Below, in pieces: positions 7,539 through 16,527 of a stretch of DNA of 64,000 nt. The translations under genes and the position numbers were made by a program. Source of the DNA: Chitinophagales bacterium (GTDB lineage Bacteria > Bacteroidota > Bacteroidia > Chitinophagales > Saprospiraceae); contig JAAFJY010000028.1 of assembly GCA_013299105.1 (NCBI GenBank), forward strand, positions 42,677 to 106,676. Direction: 5' to 3'. The first letter of the stretch is position 1; each line of letters opens with the position of its first letter. Under the pieces are notes generated by a model. It was not told where the DNA came from and ran no database searches. It saw nothing but the letters and a program-made list of their open reading frames with translations.

Positions 7539-10421
7539 TTATGCGTTTTTCAGCGCGCCCCCTCTGCCTGTAGTCATGCGGTACCAGATCGCGAAGCCCA
7601 AGCCAAACATCATCAAGAAGCCACCCAACCAGAAGATGTTGATCCCCGGAAACTCAATGGCCTGGAGCACGATGTAGTTGGAAGGAATCGAACGAGTAGC
7701 CAACTCAATTGGCAGATCCGCTCCGGTAGGTTGCGCTTGGGCTACTTGCAACAAGATGTTCTTTTTCTCAGGATTGACGATGGGGAAGCGCACATGCAAA
7801 CCCAGTTCGGGCACCTCCACTTTTAAGGTAAGCGGTTTTTGATCGCGCAACAAAAACACGGGCTGGGCCTGGTAGATTTTGCCATCAGGAGCTTTGATCT
7901 CCAGATTGGCCCCTACGGCCACGTCCTTGTCCAAAGCTTGGTATTCGGGGTGTTGTGGATTTTGCTCAATACTTTTGAAGGTGATTTGGTACCCCTGGAA
8001 CGCCTTGGTTTCATTTTGGGCGATCTCCATATCGTTGTAATTCAACTGATTGTCAAACACGAACACTTTCTCCAAAGCTTCTTGCCCCAAACGTACTTTG
8101 GCGCTCAGGTCGTCAATTTGTTCTGGAAAAAAATAGATCACCTGTCCGCGTAGGACTACCCCAGGATTGACTACATAGGTGCTATCGATATCACTGCGTT
8201 GTACCGCGATTTTGGCGCTGAAAGCCAGGTCGCCGGCCTCGGGTTTGTAGTCGTGGTGCTGCACTTTGCGCTCAGTTGACAACAAGCGGAATTGGAACTG
8301 CCGGGTAAAGGTACTGTCCACATTGCTCACATCAAGGGTATCGGTAAGGGTCATGACTTGGCCTTGGCGCACTATGCTACGTTTGTATTTCAGCGCCTCT
8401 TCTTGCTCGCGTTTGAGCTTGAAGTTTTGCTCTACCACTGGCAAAGAGCTGATGTGGGTAAAAATATCCTTGGTCAGGTAATGCCTGGTATTTGGATTGG
8501 AGCTGGCGATTTTTTCAAAAGAACGGTCGTAAAGGATGTTGGGGTGCAAGTCAAAATCTTCGACGACTTTGCCCTGCGCATCGCGTCTTTTGAAATTCAC
8601 AGTGTAGGTACGCGTAAAATGCACCAGGGTGTCCTTGGTCCAGGTCAAGTCATAGCCCGCCATGGTTTGGGGAATGTTGCGGAACAAGAGGATGTTTTCG
8701 CGGGCCAGTTTTTCGTCGCCACCCTGGATCAAACCCTCGATCAGGAAGGGATCACTTTCGGAGATGATTTTTTTATTGACGCCAGAGGCCATGATGCCCA
8801 CGATCATCAGGCCGAAACCCAGATGCGAGAGGGTAGAGGAAGCCAGTTTGAGCTGGCTTTTCAGGAAGAAAACCAAATAATCCACATTGGCCACGATGGT
8901 GTACCAACCACTGAACAAAAGCACCCAATACTGCCAGGCTGGCAATTTGAGCCACAAGGCACACAGGCCTGTAAAAGCCCCTGCGATGAGCATAGTGACG
9001 CCAAAACGGGTCCAAAATTTACTTTTTTGGGCCGCCCAGTTGAGCCCCTGGTAGCGCAAATACTGCGCAAAACCCGAAAACATGCCCATGAAAAGACCAA
9101 TCCACAACATATAGCGGTTGAAATGCGCCTTGGGGTCGAGGATGGACCTTTCTTCAAAAACGGGGTTGAAAGCCTTGGCTATCTTGTTGAAAACGGGTAG
9201 CGAAGTGGAACCCGTGATGATGATGCTGGCAAAAAGCAAGACCAAAGCCCCCAGGAACATCCAAAACTCTCGAGAAGAAGTAGGCTCTTCGGTTTTGGGG
9301 CCAGGTATTTCGCGCCAGCGCCAAATCAAGGGCACCAATGCCAGGAGGGCAAAAATACTGACGAAAATCATCAACTGGGTTTCCAGGCCCATTTCGGTGA
9401 AGGAGTGCACCGAGGTTTGCCCCAAAATGCCACTGCGGGTCAGGAAAGTCGAATAAATGACCAAAACCAGGCCTGACAAGTAAAAAGCATAGGTGCTGCG
9501 GACCGAATGGCCAGTGCTGCGCGCCACGAGGTTGGTGTGGATACCAGCCACAACCAGCAACCAGGGTACCAGCGAAGTATTTTCGACGGGGTCCCAAGCC
9601 CAATACCCCCCGAAGTTGAGTGCTTCGTAAGCCCAGGCCGCACCCATCAGGATGCCCGTACCCAGGAGCGCACCCGAAAACAAGGCCCAAGGCAAGGCTG
9701 CTTTCAACCAGTCTTGGTGGCGGCGGGTCCAAAGTCCTGCGACTGCAAAAGCAAAAGGTACGGCAGCCGAAGCAAAACCCAGGAATAAAGTGGGTGGGTG
9801 GATGGTCATCCAATAATTTTGCAAGGCTTCATTAAGGCCATTGCCTTGGATGAGTTTGACGTAATCTGCTTTGGCAAAAATAGGCGCGTCCATCACTTGG
9901 CGCAAGAGCAACATGGGGTTGCTACCCAGCTTAGTAGGGTCGTCGCCGAAGCCCACGTAGACGCCCAAGATCATGCTGGCGATCACCGTTTGTAAGAGTG
10001 CCATCACGCTCATCACGGGGCTTTCCCATTGCTTGGCCCAACGAATCAATAGGAGCCCCAAAACGGCGTGCCAAAACATCCAGAGCAAAAAGCTGCCTTC
10101 CTGTCCTTCCCACAAGGCCGAGAAGATGTACTTCATGGGCAGCTCGTCCGAAACGTGATTTTGCACGTATTGGTACTCGTAATATTGGTTGACCATGACG
10201 TAAATCAAAGTGCCAATGGTCACGAATACTCCAGCGCTGTGACCGAAGAAAGCCAGGCGGGCAATTTTTTGCCAACCCGCGCCATCTTCATGGTCACGGC
10301 GTTGGGTAGCAAAAAAATAGGCGGTGGCCGCCAGAAGTGCGGCCACAAAAGTGAGCGTAACCCCCGTTTGACCGATGTATCCCGGCCATAGGCGTTCGCC
10401 AATGTATTCGATGTTGTTCAT
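7539..10421 (-). CDS. ccmF: Cytochrome c maturation heme lyase subunit CcmF/CcsA type
   Basis: A 960-aa polytopic membrane protein that handles heme for covalent attachment to apocytochrome c on the periplasmic side. The tryptophan-rich WWD heme-handling signature is seen as GGYWAWDPVEN at residues 271-281, between many hydrophobic segments. Conserved family stretches include LWEGQEGSFLLW (about 104-115) and TFLTRSGILGQTSVHSF. A large soluble, probably periplasmic, region follows before a last membrane helix (INIFWLGGFLMMFGLGF) near the C-terminus. At 960 aa it is longer than the roughly 650-aa proteobacterial CcmF, with the extra length in this C-terminal part. It sits 41 bp after ccmE on the same strand. 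Confidence 0.93.
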   Translation of the reverse strand: MNNIEYIGERLWPGYIGQTGVTLTFVAALLAATAYFFATQRRDHEDGAGWQKIARLAFFGHSAGVFVTIGTLIYVMVNQYYEYQYVQNHVSDELPMKYIFSALWEGQEGSFLLWMFWHAVLGLLLIRWAKQWESPVMSVMALLQTVIASMILGVYVGFGDDPTKLGSNPMLLLRQVMDAPIFAKADYVKLIQGNGLNEALQNYWMTIHPPTLFLGFASAAVPFAFAVAGLWTRRHQDWLKAALPWALFSGALLGTGILMGAAWAYEALNFGGYWAWDPVENTSLVPWLLVVAGIHTNLVARSTGHSVRSTYAFYLSGLVLVIYSTFLTRSGILGQTSVHSFTEMGLETQLMIFVSIFALLALVPLIWRWREIPGPKTEEPTSSREFWMFLGALVLLFASIIITGSTSLPVFNKIAKAFNPVFEERSILDPKAHFNRYMLWIGLFMGMFSGFAQYLRYQGLNWAAQKSKFWTRFGVTMLIAGAFTGLCALWLKLPAWQYWVLLFSGWYTIVANVDYLVFFLKSQLKLASSTLSHLGFGLMIVGIMASGVNKKIISESDPFLIEGLIQGGDEKLARENILLFRNIPQTMAGYDLTWTKDTLVHFTRTYTVNFKRRDAQGKVVEDFDLHPNILYDRSFEKIASSNPNTRHYLTKDIFTHISSLPVVEQNFKLKREQEEALKYKRSIVRQGQVMTLTDTLDVSNVDSTFTRQFQFRLLSTERKVQHHDYKPEAGDLAFSAKIAVQRSDIDSTYVVNPGVVLRGQVIYFFPEQIDDLSAKVRLGQEALEKVFVFDNQLNYNDMEIAQNETKAFQGYQITFKSIEQNPQHPEYQALDKDVAVGANLEIKAPDGKIYQAQPVFLLRDQKPLTLKVEVPELGLHVRFPIVNPEKKNILLQVAQAQPTGADLPIELATRSIPSNYIVLQAIEFPGINIFWLGGFLMMFGLGFAIWYRMTTGRGGALKNA

Positions 10422-10462
10422 AAAACTCGGTAGGACAGATCAAGGACTGTACAATTCACTGC

Positions 10463-10858
10463 TTACCCCTGCTTGTTGCGGATGGCGATTTCTTCGTCTT
10501 TGTACTTGGATGGACACTTGAGCAACATGTCTTTGGCCAAAAATTCGCCATTGTTCATTTGGCCAGTGACCACGATCTGCTCAGACAATTCAAAGTCCTG
10601 GGGTTTGCTTTTCAACAAAACCACTTTTTGCTCTTTGCCATCGGTGTCTTTGATGTAAAAGCTGAAATAGTTGGGATCTTTGATCGGGTCATACACCATT
10701 GGTTTGTCTTTGACCAATTGACCAGCGATTTTCACGGTGCGGTTTTTGCTTTCCGCTTGGGCAAAAGTGGAATAGGTGCCCATGTCCTTGGCTGAGTTCA
10801 TCAGCAGGGCGATGGCTGCGGCCAACATCAGGCCAGCAATGATATAGATGCGTTTCAT
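10463..10858 (-). CDS. ccmE: Cytochrome c maturation heme chaperone CcmE, Cys variant
   Basis: 131 aa. An N-terminal anchor (residues 3-20) is followed by the OB-fold beta barrel, including TVKIAGQLV and IVVTGQM...GEFLAKDMLLKC. CcmE carries heme covalently to CcmF. In E. coli the ligand is His130 in an HxxxY motif. Here the motif is CPSKY (Cys115, Tyr119), so the heme-binding histidine is replaced by cysteine, as in the CxxxY variants known from archaea and some deltaproteobacteria. It is the first gene of an operon with ccmF. Confidence 0.92.
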   Translation of the reverse strand: MKRIYIIAGLMLAAAIALLMNSAKDMGTYSTFAQAESKNRTVKIAGQLVKDKPMVYDPIKDPNYFSFYIKDTDGKEQKVVLLKSKPQDFELSEQIVVTGQMNNGEFLAKDMLLKCPSKYKDEEIAIRNKQG

Positions 10859-10909
10859 CCTACAAGCATTTGAGAGTTAGCACAAATAAAGCAGTGCTTT
10901 TTCAGTGGA

Positions 10910-10917
10910 CAAATTTA
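10910..10917 (-). promoter_or_regulatory. Possible -7 promoter box for ccmE-ccmF
   Basis: The minus strand reads TAAATTTG, an exact TAnnTTTG -7 box, about 50 bp before the ccmE ATG. TTG trinucleotides occur 15 and 25 bp further upstream, neither at the ideal spacing. Confidence 0.3.
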
Positions 10918-10993
10918 CGCCGCTTTTGTTGGCAATGCGCGGCAAGTTTCGGCATTTTTGGCGGATAAAGGCAGATTTTGACTGATTCTAAAT

Positions 10994-11029
10994 AAAAAAG
11001 ATCGATTGATGAGCCCAACCGATCTTTTT
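10994..11029 (-). terminator. Rho-independent terminator
   Basis: AAAAAAGATCG (10994-11004) pairs with CGATCTTTTT (11020-11029) around a 15-nt loop. Read on the minus strand it ends in a T-run, so it closes the large gene that ends at 11055. Confidence 0.7.
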
Positions 11030-11054
11030 ACAAGACTTCTACAAGGCTTGTTTA

Positions 11055-14000
11055 TCAAAAATCCATGCCTAAACTCAGGTACAATTTCGGTTTTTGAACC
11101 CGCCGAGTATCAATGCCCCAAGCATAGTCTGCCCTCAAGAAATACCCAAATAAGGTGGTTCGAGCCCCAATACCATAGCCAGCTACCAATGGATCCCGGA
11201 AATAGTTGATGGTGGTAGTAATGAAAGGTCCGCTTTTGAACCGGGTGGTATTGATTGGGTTGTCGTCGCGATAGGGCGAGAATCCTTCCCAGGCTGTTCC
11301 CATGTCAAAAAAGCCGATGACCTGGAAGTTTTTCAGCAGTGGAGATTGCACCCGGCGAGAAATATACCGAATCAAGGGTACCCTTAATTCGGTATTCAGC
11401 AGTGCAAAGGAGTTGCCATTGCGGATATTAATTGGGAAGCCGCGCAAATTGGCCACCAAAGTTTGGAACGCAAAATTGCCACGCGGCACTGGAATATCGT
11501 TGTTTTGTTGTGCGAACAACCACTGGTCCATGCCCCCCAGAAAATAAAGTACCCGTTCGGAACCAAAGGAAGTACCACCAGTTAACCTTGCTGCCAAAAC
11601 GGACAAGCGCAGCACCCGTTGGTAATGCCGCACATCCATGTTGAGTACCGTCATAAAACCCTTATTGAAATTCACATCCAATCCTGACTCATTGTTGACG
11701 GAGAATTTTTTCTGCATTTCAACAAAAAAACGATAACGGGTGCCTCTGCGTAGGTTTACAGCGAGGTCAACGGTATTGTCAAAAACATACTCTAGGCGCA
11801 AGCCAATGCGCTGGTCAGCTTGGTCGAGGGGGCTACGCTGGTCAATTTGAGAATTGATATCGGTCAGCAAGCGCGTGGTGCGGTCGCGACGCAAAGTCCC
11901 AGTGGCTTGAATGCGCCTGAATACATCCAATGGGTAGCGCACCCCAAATTGCCCCATTAAAATATTGTACTCATCGCGGATCGGGGTAGTCCGGCTTTCG
12001 CGGTTGAGGCGGGTATTGCGGGTATAAATGGAGTAAAATTTATCCAGGCGTTTTTTGCGGTTGTTGAAAGTCAAGTAATATTCGGTACCATTAAAGGAAG
12101 TAGGCACGCGAATTCCTCCCTCAAACTCATAATCCTCAAACAAGTCCTTGACATTGGCTTTGAGCAGCATGCCAGGAGGAGGAGGTTGAAAACCATCCGG
12201 GTTGGCGGCAATGGATTCCATGCCTTCAAACAACAAGGAGTTGTCGACTTGAGTGGTCATAAAGTCGGAACGGAACTGCAAACGGTAAGGAATGGCCTTG
12301 GTGGGGCTGAGCATATACAACTTCTTCTGGGTGTTGAACAAGGGGAATGAGGCCGTGGTTTCGGAATTCAAAGGCTTGGGCGTTTCAAGCGGCTTGGGTA
12401 ATTCAGGCGTCTTGGTATTAGGTTTATACGTTCCAGGCGTGGTGTATTCTCGCTGGAGTTCGGGGGTTTGCTCTCTGGGGCTTTCCGCTGCCTTGTTTGT
12501 CTTTTTTACAGGCATGGGCAAGGCAAACTCACTTTGAAACAGATAGGGCTCGTCTTCTTCTACTTTTGGAAGGCTATCCACCACCAGTGGGTTTGGAGGG
12601 GTAATGAGCAGGTTGACTTCTTGTTTGGGCAGCGTATCCAATTTAGTTGGCGAGGGAGGTGCAGGAAGATTGGCATTCACTGCGGGCAAGCTGTGCAGCA
12701 ACACACTGTCTCTTTGAGCTTGCTTGCTTAGGCTTTGCAGCTCTTTTCTGCGAAAAAAAGTACCTGCGCCTTGTCGCACCTGTGCCGGATTGTGCTTGCT
12801 GATGTAAAAAGTACGCCGGCCCAAAGCTGTAAATGTCTCTACCATTTTGTTGCTGTTGGCTGCCACGTGGTGCATGGCCAAATGAAAGGGGTAATCCGTT
12901 TGGCTGTGGGTGATAGAGCGTTGCCTGATTTCGGGTAAAACCCGCACGGAGTCGATTTGGGTGCTGTCAAGGCTGCGCATGGTCGAATCCATCGGCCAGT
13001 TTAGTTCAGTGCCGTCTTTGAGGTACACATGCTGGCGGTATTCGCGGATGTAATCCTCTAGTCGGGCCGATTCGCGGTTGTGAATCCCATCTCGGTCGCT
13101 GATGTAAGTAAAGTAGGTGGTGTCGATGGCCACAGGCATGCGTTCATTCGCCAGTGGGGTATGGGTTACCCGTACAAACTCGCGGATGGGACTTTGCAGG
13201 TCGTAGTAAAAAAGATCGAAGGTACCGATCGGCAGAATGCTATCTGGGCGTGCGGTTTTGAAAAAAATACTTTCCCGATTTGAGCTAAAAACGATGCCTC
13301 TCCGGTTGCGAACTTTGACCGCCACCGCGTCCAAATCGTCGTAAATATCATTGGTGATCCTGGTGCTTTGGCGGGTCCTGACAGCATAGGTGAAAATATC
13401 AGATTGCCCACTGACTTCGGCGGAAAGCAATAGGTTGAAATTGTCGAGGTAATCCAGGCTGTACACCCGTTGGTACTGCTCCGAGAATAATTCAGTAGTG
13501 GTTTTGTCTTTGGAAATATCGTAAGTGGATAGTTTCAGGTTGTCGCGCCTTTCGTACAAAATGGCGATTTGTTGCCCGCTGGGGCTCCAGGCAATGAGCG
13601 GGTAATTGTAGTCGGTGGATTGCAGCGCATTGCGGAAGCCCTCTTTGAAGATGCGCTTTTTCTTCTTTTGCTGGAGGTCGTATAAGTAAATTTTGGTGCG
13701 TCCCTGGTCATTGAGCACATAGGCCAAGCGGGTGCCATCGGGGCTGAGTTTGAGTTGGGTAACTGGCAGGCGGTCGCGTTTGCGAAAAGTGATGAGTTGA
13801 TCGGCTTGTGGTATTTGTCGGCCTTTCAAGTCGCTTTCATACCGAGCGCGGAAAAAAGCATCCCACTCCTTGGTCGTGGCCTGAAAAGACTGGTCGAGCA
13901 CGTACAAAAAGCCACTTTCCACGCTGCGGTTGATGCGGGTAAGGTAGAGCAGGCTCGATACCGAAGGCCGCCCATATTTTTCACTGATAAAATACCACAT

Positions 14001-14663
14001 TGACTGGCCCGCCAAGCGAGGAAAATCATCGGCAAAGCGCTCGAATTTTTTGTACTTGCGCGACATCAGGATGTTGCGCAATTGGTTGTCCTGTTCCACG
14101 TTCCAGGCTTCGCCTGCGTAGGCGACCAGGCCTTCTTTGAACCAATTGGGTAAGTTCAACAATACTGCATTTTGCACAATTTCTTGGATATTGGCCCCAA
14201 ACAACATGGTGTTGAGGTACACCGCAGCGATGCCCTCTCGCACCTGCGCCCTTAGGTTGAGGTGATTTCCATCAAAATAGACAAAGATGGTATTACCAGA
14301 TACTTTGGTTTGACCATTGGCATTGACAAAAAGTTCTTCCGAACCAATGTTGCTCTGCTTCACATCGGTTACGTCAGAGTACACGATGATTTGCAGTTTT
14401 TCGTTCATGCGGTGCTCCAACAAGGTCTGGATCTCATCAAAATCGTATTCTGCCATTTGCACCACCTTCTGTGCAGCGGTGCGCGATTTTCCGTAATAGT
14501 AAACGAAGAAATTGTCGCTCTCATACTGCGACCAATCCTGAAAATCATCGTGGTACTGCACCCGGTTTTTGCCAAATTTTACTTGCGTTCCGCCTTGTGC
14601 CAAGAGCTGAACGGGGATTGAAAAAAGCAAGACCAAACGAAAAATGTAGTTGATTCTCAACAT
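11055..14663 (-). CDS. Large outer-membrane protein: degenerate peptidase-MA-like, TolB-like propeller and beta barrel
   Basis: 1202 aa with a signal peptide (MLRINYIFRLVLLFSIPVQL, cut after LLAQ). Residues about 30-300 resemble a gluzincin-like peptidase region (LPNWFKEGLVAYAGE), but no HExxH is present. A PD40/TolB-like beta-propeller follows (LKLSPDGTRLAYVLND, PLIAWSPSGQQIAILYE). Next comes a Pro/Thr/Lys-rich linker, then a C-terminal barrel ending YLSLGMDF with a terminal Phe. The ATG at 14661-14663 is chosen because the signal peptide starts there; the 31-codon extension is not signal-like. Probably surface or outer membrane, function unknown. Confidence 0.8.
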   Translation of the reverse strand: MLRINYIFRLVLLFSIPVQLLAQGGTQVKFGKNRVQYHDDFQDWSQYESDNFFVYYYGKSRTAAQKVVQMAEYDFDEIQTLLEHRMNEKLQIIVYSDVTDVKQSNIGSEELFVNANGQTKVSGNTIFVYFDGNHLNLRAQVREGIAAVYLNTMLFGANIQEIVQNAVLLNLPNWFKEGLVAYAGEAWNVEQDNQLRNILMSRKYKKFERFADDFPRLAGQSMWYFISEKYGRPSVSSLLYLTRINRSVESGFLYVLDQSFQATTKEWDAFFRARYESDLKGRQIPQADQLITFRKRDRLPVTQLKLSPDGTRLAYVLNDQGRTKIYLYDLQQKKKKRIFKEGFRNALQSTDYNYPLIAWSPSGQQIAILYERRDNLKLSTYDISKDKTTTELFSEQYQRVYSLDYLDNFNLLLSAEVSGQSDIFTYAVRTRQSTRITNDIYDDLDAVAVKVRNRRGIVFSSNRESIFFKTARPDSILPIGTFDLFYYDLQSPIREFVRVTHTPLANERMPVAIDTTYFTYISDRDGIHNRESARLEDYIREYRQHVYLKDGTELNWPMDSTMRSLDSTQIDSVRVLPEIRQRSITHSQTDYPFHLAMHHVAANSNKMVETFTALGRRTFYISKHNPAQVRQGAGTFFRRKELQSLSKQAQRDSVLLHSLPAVNANLPAPPSPTKLDTLPKQEVNLLITPPNPLVVDSLPKVEEDEPYLFQSEFALPMPVKKTNKAAESPREQTPELQREYTTPGTYKPNTKTPELPKPLETPKPLNSETTASFPLFNTQKKLYMLSPTKAIPYRLQFRSDFMTTQVDNSLLFEGMESIAANPDGFQPPPPGMLLKANVKDLFEDYEFEGGIRVPTSFNGTEYYLTFNNRKKRLDKFYSIYTRNTRLNRESRTTPIRDEYNILMGQFGVRYPLDVFRRIQATGTLRRDRTTRLLTDINSQIDQRSPLDQADQRIGLRLEYVFDNTVDLAVNLRRGTRYRFFVEMQKKFSVNNESGLDVNFNKGFMTVLNMDVRHYQRVLRLSVLAARLTGGTSFGSERVLYFLGGMDQWLFAQQNNDIPVPRGNFAFQTLVANLRGFPINIRNGNSFALLNTELRVPLIRYISRRVQSPLLKNFQVIGFFDMGTAWEGFSPYRDDNPINTTRFKSGPFITTTINYFRDPLVAGYGIGARTTLFGYFLRADYAWGIDTRRVQKPKLYLSLGMDF

Positions 14664-14872
14664 ATGGGTGCTGTTTTTTGTAATGCGAACAGTCAGAATT
14701 TTTGTTGGGCGGAGTTTGAGTTTCAGGGGTCGGAAATAAAAAAACGCTCTAATCAATAGACAGTTGTAAGCGCAATTGGTTTTGGATTTAGCAAGTTTTG
14801 GCCAAGAAAATAGGGATCATTGGCCAAAACTGCCAATAATTTAGGCATTTTTGCACTTCTGCACAAGCAAAC

Positions 14873-15010
14873 GGAGCGTAAAAAAATAAGGTAACCGGAT
14901 TTGGGATTAGTGAAAAAGGAGAACTACCAGTTTAAGCAACTGGATGAAAGGAAGTTGTGTTCTTTTTTTGCTAATCCTCAATAGCAAATTTGGGGGCCTT
15001 ATTTTAGCTC
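14873..15010 (+). repeat. Repeat A, copy 2 (ends 21 bp before MBL gene)
   Basis: It begins GGAGCGTAAAAAAATAAGG and ends CTTATTTTAGCTC. The core (AACTGGATGAAAGGAAGTTG then TGTTCTTTTTTTGCTAA) is the same as in the other copies, with about 14 bp inserted (around AACTACCAGTTTA). The orientation is opposite to copy 1. The rest of the 368-bp gap (14664-14872) shows nothing recognisable. Confidence 0.8.
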
Positions 15011-15031
15011 AAATATAAAAGAAGTTTTATC

Positions 15032-15676
15032 ATGACAAATGTTGTCCAGCTTACCTTTAATCCCTTTTCTGAAAACACTTTTTTGGTGTATGACGATACT
15101 GGCGAATGCGCCATTTTTGACCCTGGTTGCTTCTCTGGCGAAGAAAAAGAAGAGCTGATCGGTGCCATTGAGCGCCTACGCCTCAAACCCGTTTTGCTGA
15201 TCAACACCCATTGCCACATCGACCACGTTTTTGGCAATGCGATGGTGGCGAATACTTACCAACTCGAATTGGCCGCTCACCGAGGCGAAATACCCGTATT
15301 GGAAATGGCTCCAGTAGCTGCCAATCGCTGGGGAATCCCCTATCCAGAGCCTTCTCCGCCGATCACGCGGTTCATTGAAGACAAAGAATTGATTCATTTT
15401 GGCGAAACGACCCTTGAAGCGCGCTTTACACCCGGCCATTCGCCAGCCAGCCTTTGTTTTTATTGTGAAAAGGATGCTTTTGTGATCGGTGGCGATGTGT
15501 TGTTCAAAGACAGCATTGGGCGCTACGACCTGCCTGGCGGCAACCTACAAACCCTCATGGCCAGCATTGAACGCGAGCTGATGAACCTGCCCGATGAAGT
15601 GAAGGTGTATTCAGGTCATGGCCCTGCTACAACCATTGGGCGGGAAAGGGTTCACAATCCGTTTTTGCAGGGATGA
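15032..15676 (+). CDS. MBL-fold metallo-hydrolase (hydroxyacylglutathione hydrolase-like)
   Basis: 214 aa. The metal-binding motif is THCHIDH (His60, His62, Asp64, His65). Further ligands are in FTPGHSPASL, GGDVLF and VYSGHGPATTIG, which is the full glyoxalase II/YcbL pattern. YcbL-type enzymes of this length lack the C-terminal substrate domain of classical glyoxalase II, so thioester hydrolysis is likely but the substrate is open. No signal peptide. Its stop codon overlaps the next gene's start (ATGA), indicating coupled translation. Repeat A copy 2 forms the upstream region. Confidence 0.9.
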   Translation: MTNVVQLTFNPFSENTFLVYDDTGECAIFDPGCFSGEEKEELIGAIERLRLKPVLLINTHCHIDHVFGNAMVANTYQLELAAHRGEIPVLEMAPVAANRWGIPYPEPSPPITRFIEDKELIHFGETTLEARFTPGHSPASLCFYCEKDAFVIGGDVLFKDSIGRYDLPGGNLQTLMASIERELMNLPDEVKVYSGHGPATTIGRERVHNPFLQG

Positions 15677-16488
15677 TTTTTTCAATGGACTTAAGGAATC
15701 CTCAAATACCCGAACGATTTTTGGCTGGCTTGAAAGAACAATTGGGCCCGTTTGAATATTATGAGTTCCCTGATGGTGCTTCAAAGGCTGATGTTTTTCA
15801 ATTGGTAACGGAAAAAGAGCGTGTCTTTTTTGTAAAGGTTGCAGGCATCAAAGACCAAAACAACAACATAGATAACGAAAGAAAAGCATGCCATTGGCTA
15901 TTGAGGAAAATGCCTGTTCCAAAAGTAATTCATTTCCAAAAGCACAAGAAATGGGCCGCTATCTGTACTCCTCAATTGCTTGGAGAAAGCCTTGCCAATG
16001 CTCTGGACCAACTCCCCCCAGAAACAGCCGTAAAAATCTACGCCCAAACCCTGAAACAACTCCACGACCTGCCCATCGACGACTGCCCCTTGCGCTTCAG
16101 CTTAGGCGATCGCATCGCCCTGGCCCGTAAATGGGTAGAAAAAGGCGAGCTTTACAACTCCGAGTTTGAGCCCGAAAACCAGCGCTACACGCCTGATGCA
16201 CTTTTTGAAAAACTGCTCCAGCTAGTCCCCCACGAGCAACACCTTGTATTCACCCACGGCGATTATTGCATGGACAATATCTTCGTCAACAATGGCGAAC
16301 TCAGTGGCCTGATCGACCTGGGCCGTGCTGGCATCGCAGATATGTACCAAGACATTGCCTTGGCTATTCGCAGTATTCGCCACGAATTGGGCATGGAGTA
16401 TGAAGCCCTGTTTTGTCAGGAATACGGATTGGATAACCTGGACCAGGACAAGGTGGACTTTTATATATTGTTGGATGAGTTTTTTTGA
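15673..16488 (+). CDS. Aminoglycoside phosphotransferase-like kinase (APH(3') type)
   Basis: 271 aa with the eukaryotic-like kinase fold. The ATP-binding lysine is in VFFVKVAG (Lys55). The catalytic loop is HGDYCMDNI (Asp197, Asn202), and the metal-binding DLGRAGIADMYQD (Asp215) closely resembles APH(3') enzymes. Real APH(3') proteins are about 264 aa. It could confer kanamycin-type resistance or phosphorylate another small molecule; sequence alone does not decide. It overlaps the MBL gene by 4 bp. An internal ATG at 15685 is an alternative start. It converges on the lipoprotein gene. Confidence 0.8.
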   Translation: MIFSMDLRNPQIPERFLAGLKEQLGPFEYYEFPDGASKADVFQLVTEKERVFFVKVAGIKDQNNNIDNERKACHWLLRKMPVPKVIHFQKHKKWAAICTPQLLGESLANALDQLPPETAVKIYAQTLKQLHDLPIDDCPLRFSLGDRIALARKWVEKGELYNSEFEPENQRYTPDALFEKLLQLVPHEQHLVFTHGDYCMDNIFVNNGELSGLIDLGRAGIADMYQDIALAIRSIRHELGMEYEALFCQEYGLDNLDQDKVDFYILLDEFF

Positions 16489-16527
16489 GGTGAAAAGTAA
16501 AACCACCAGCCAAATTTTCACTCAATC

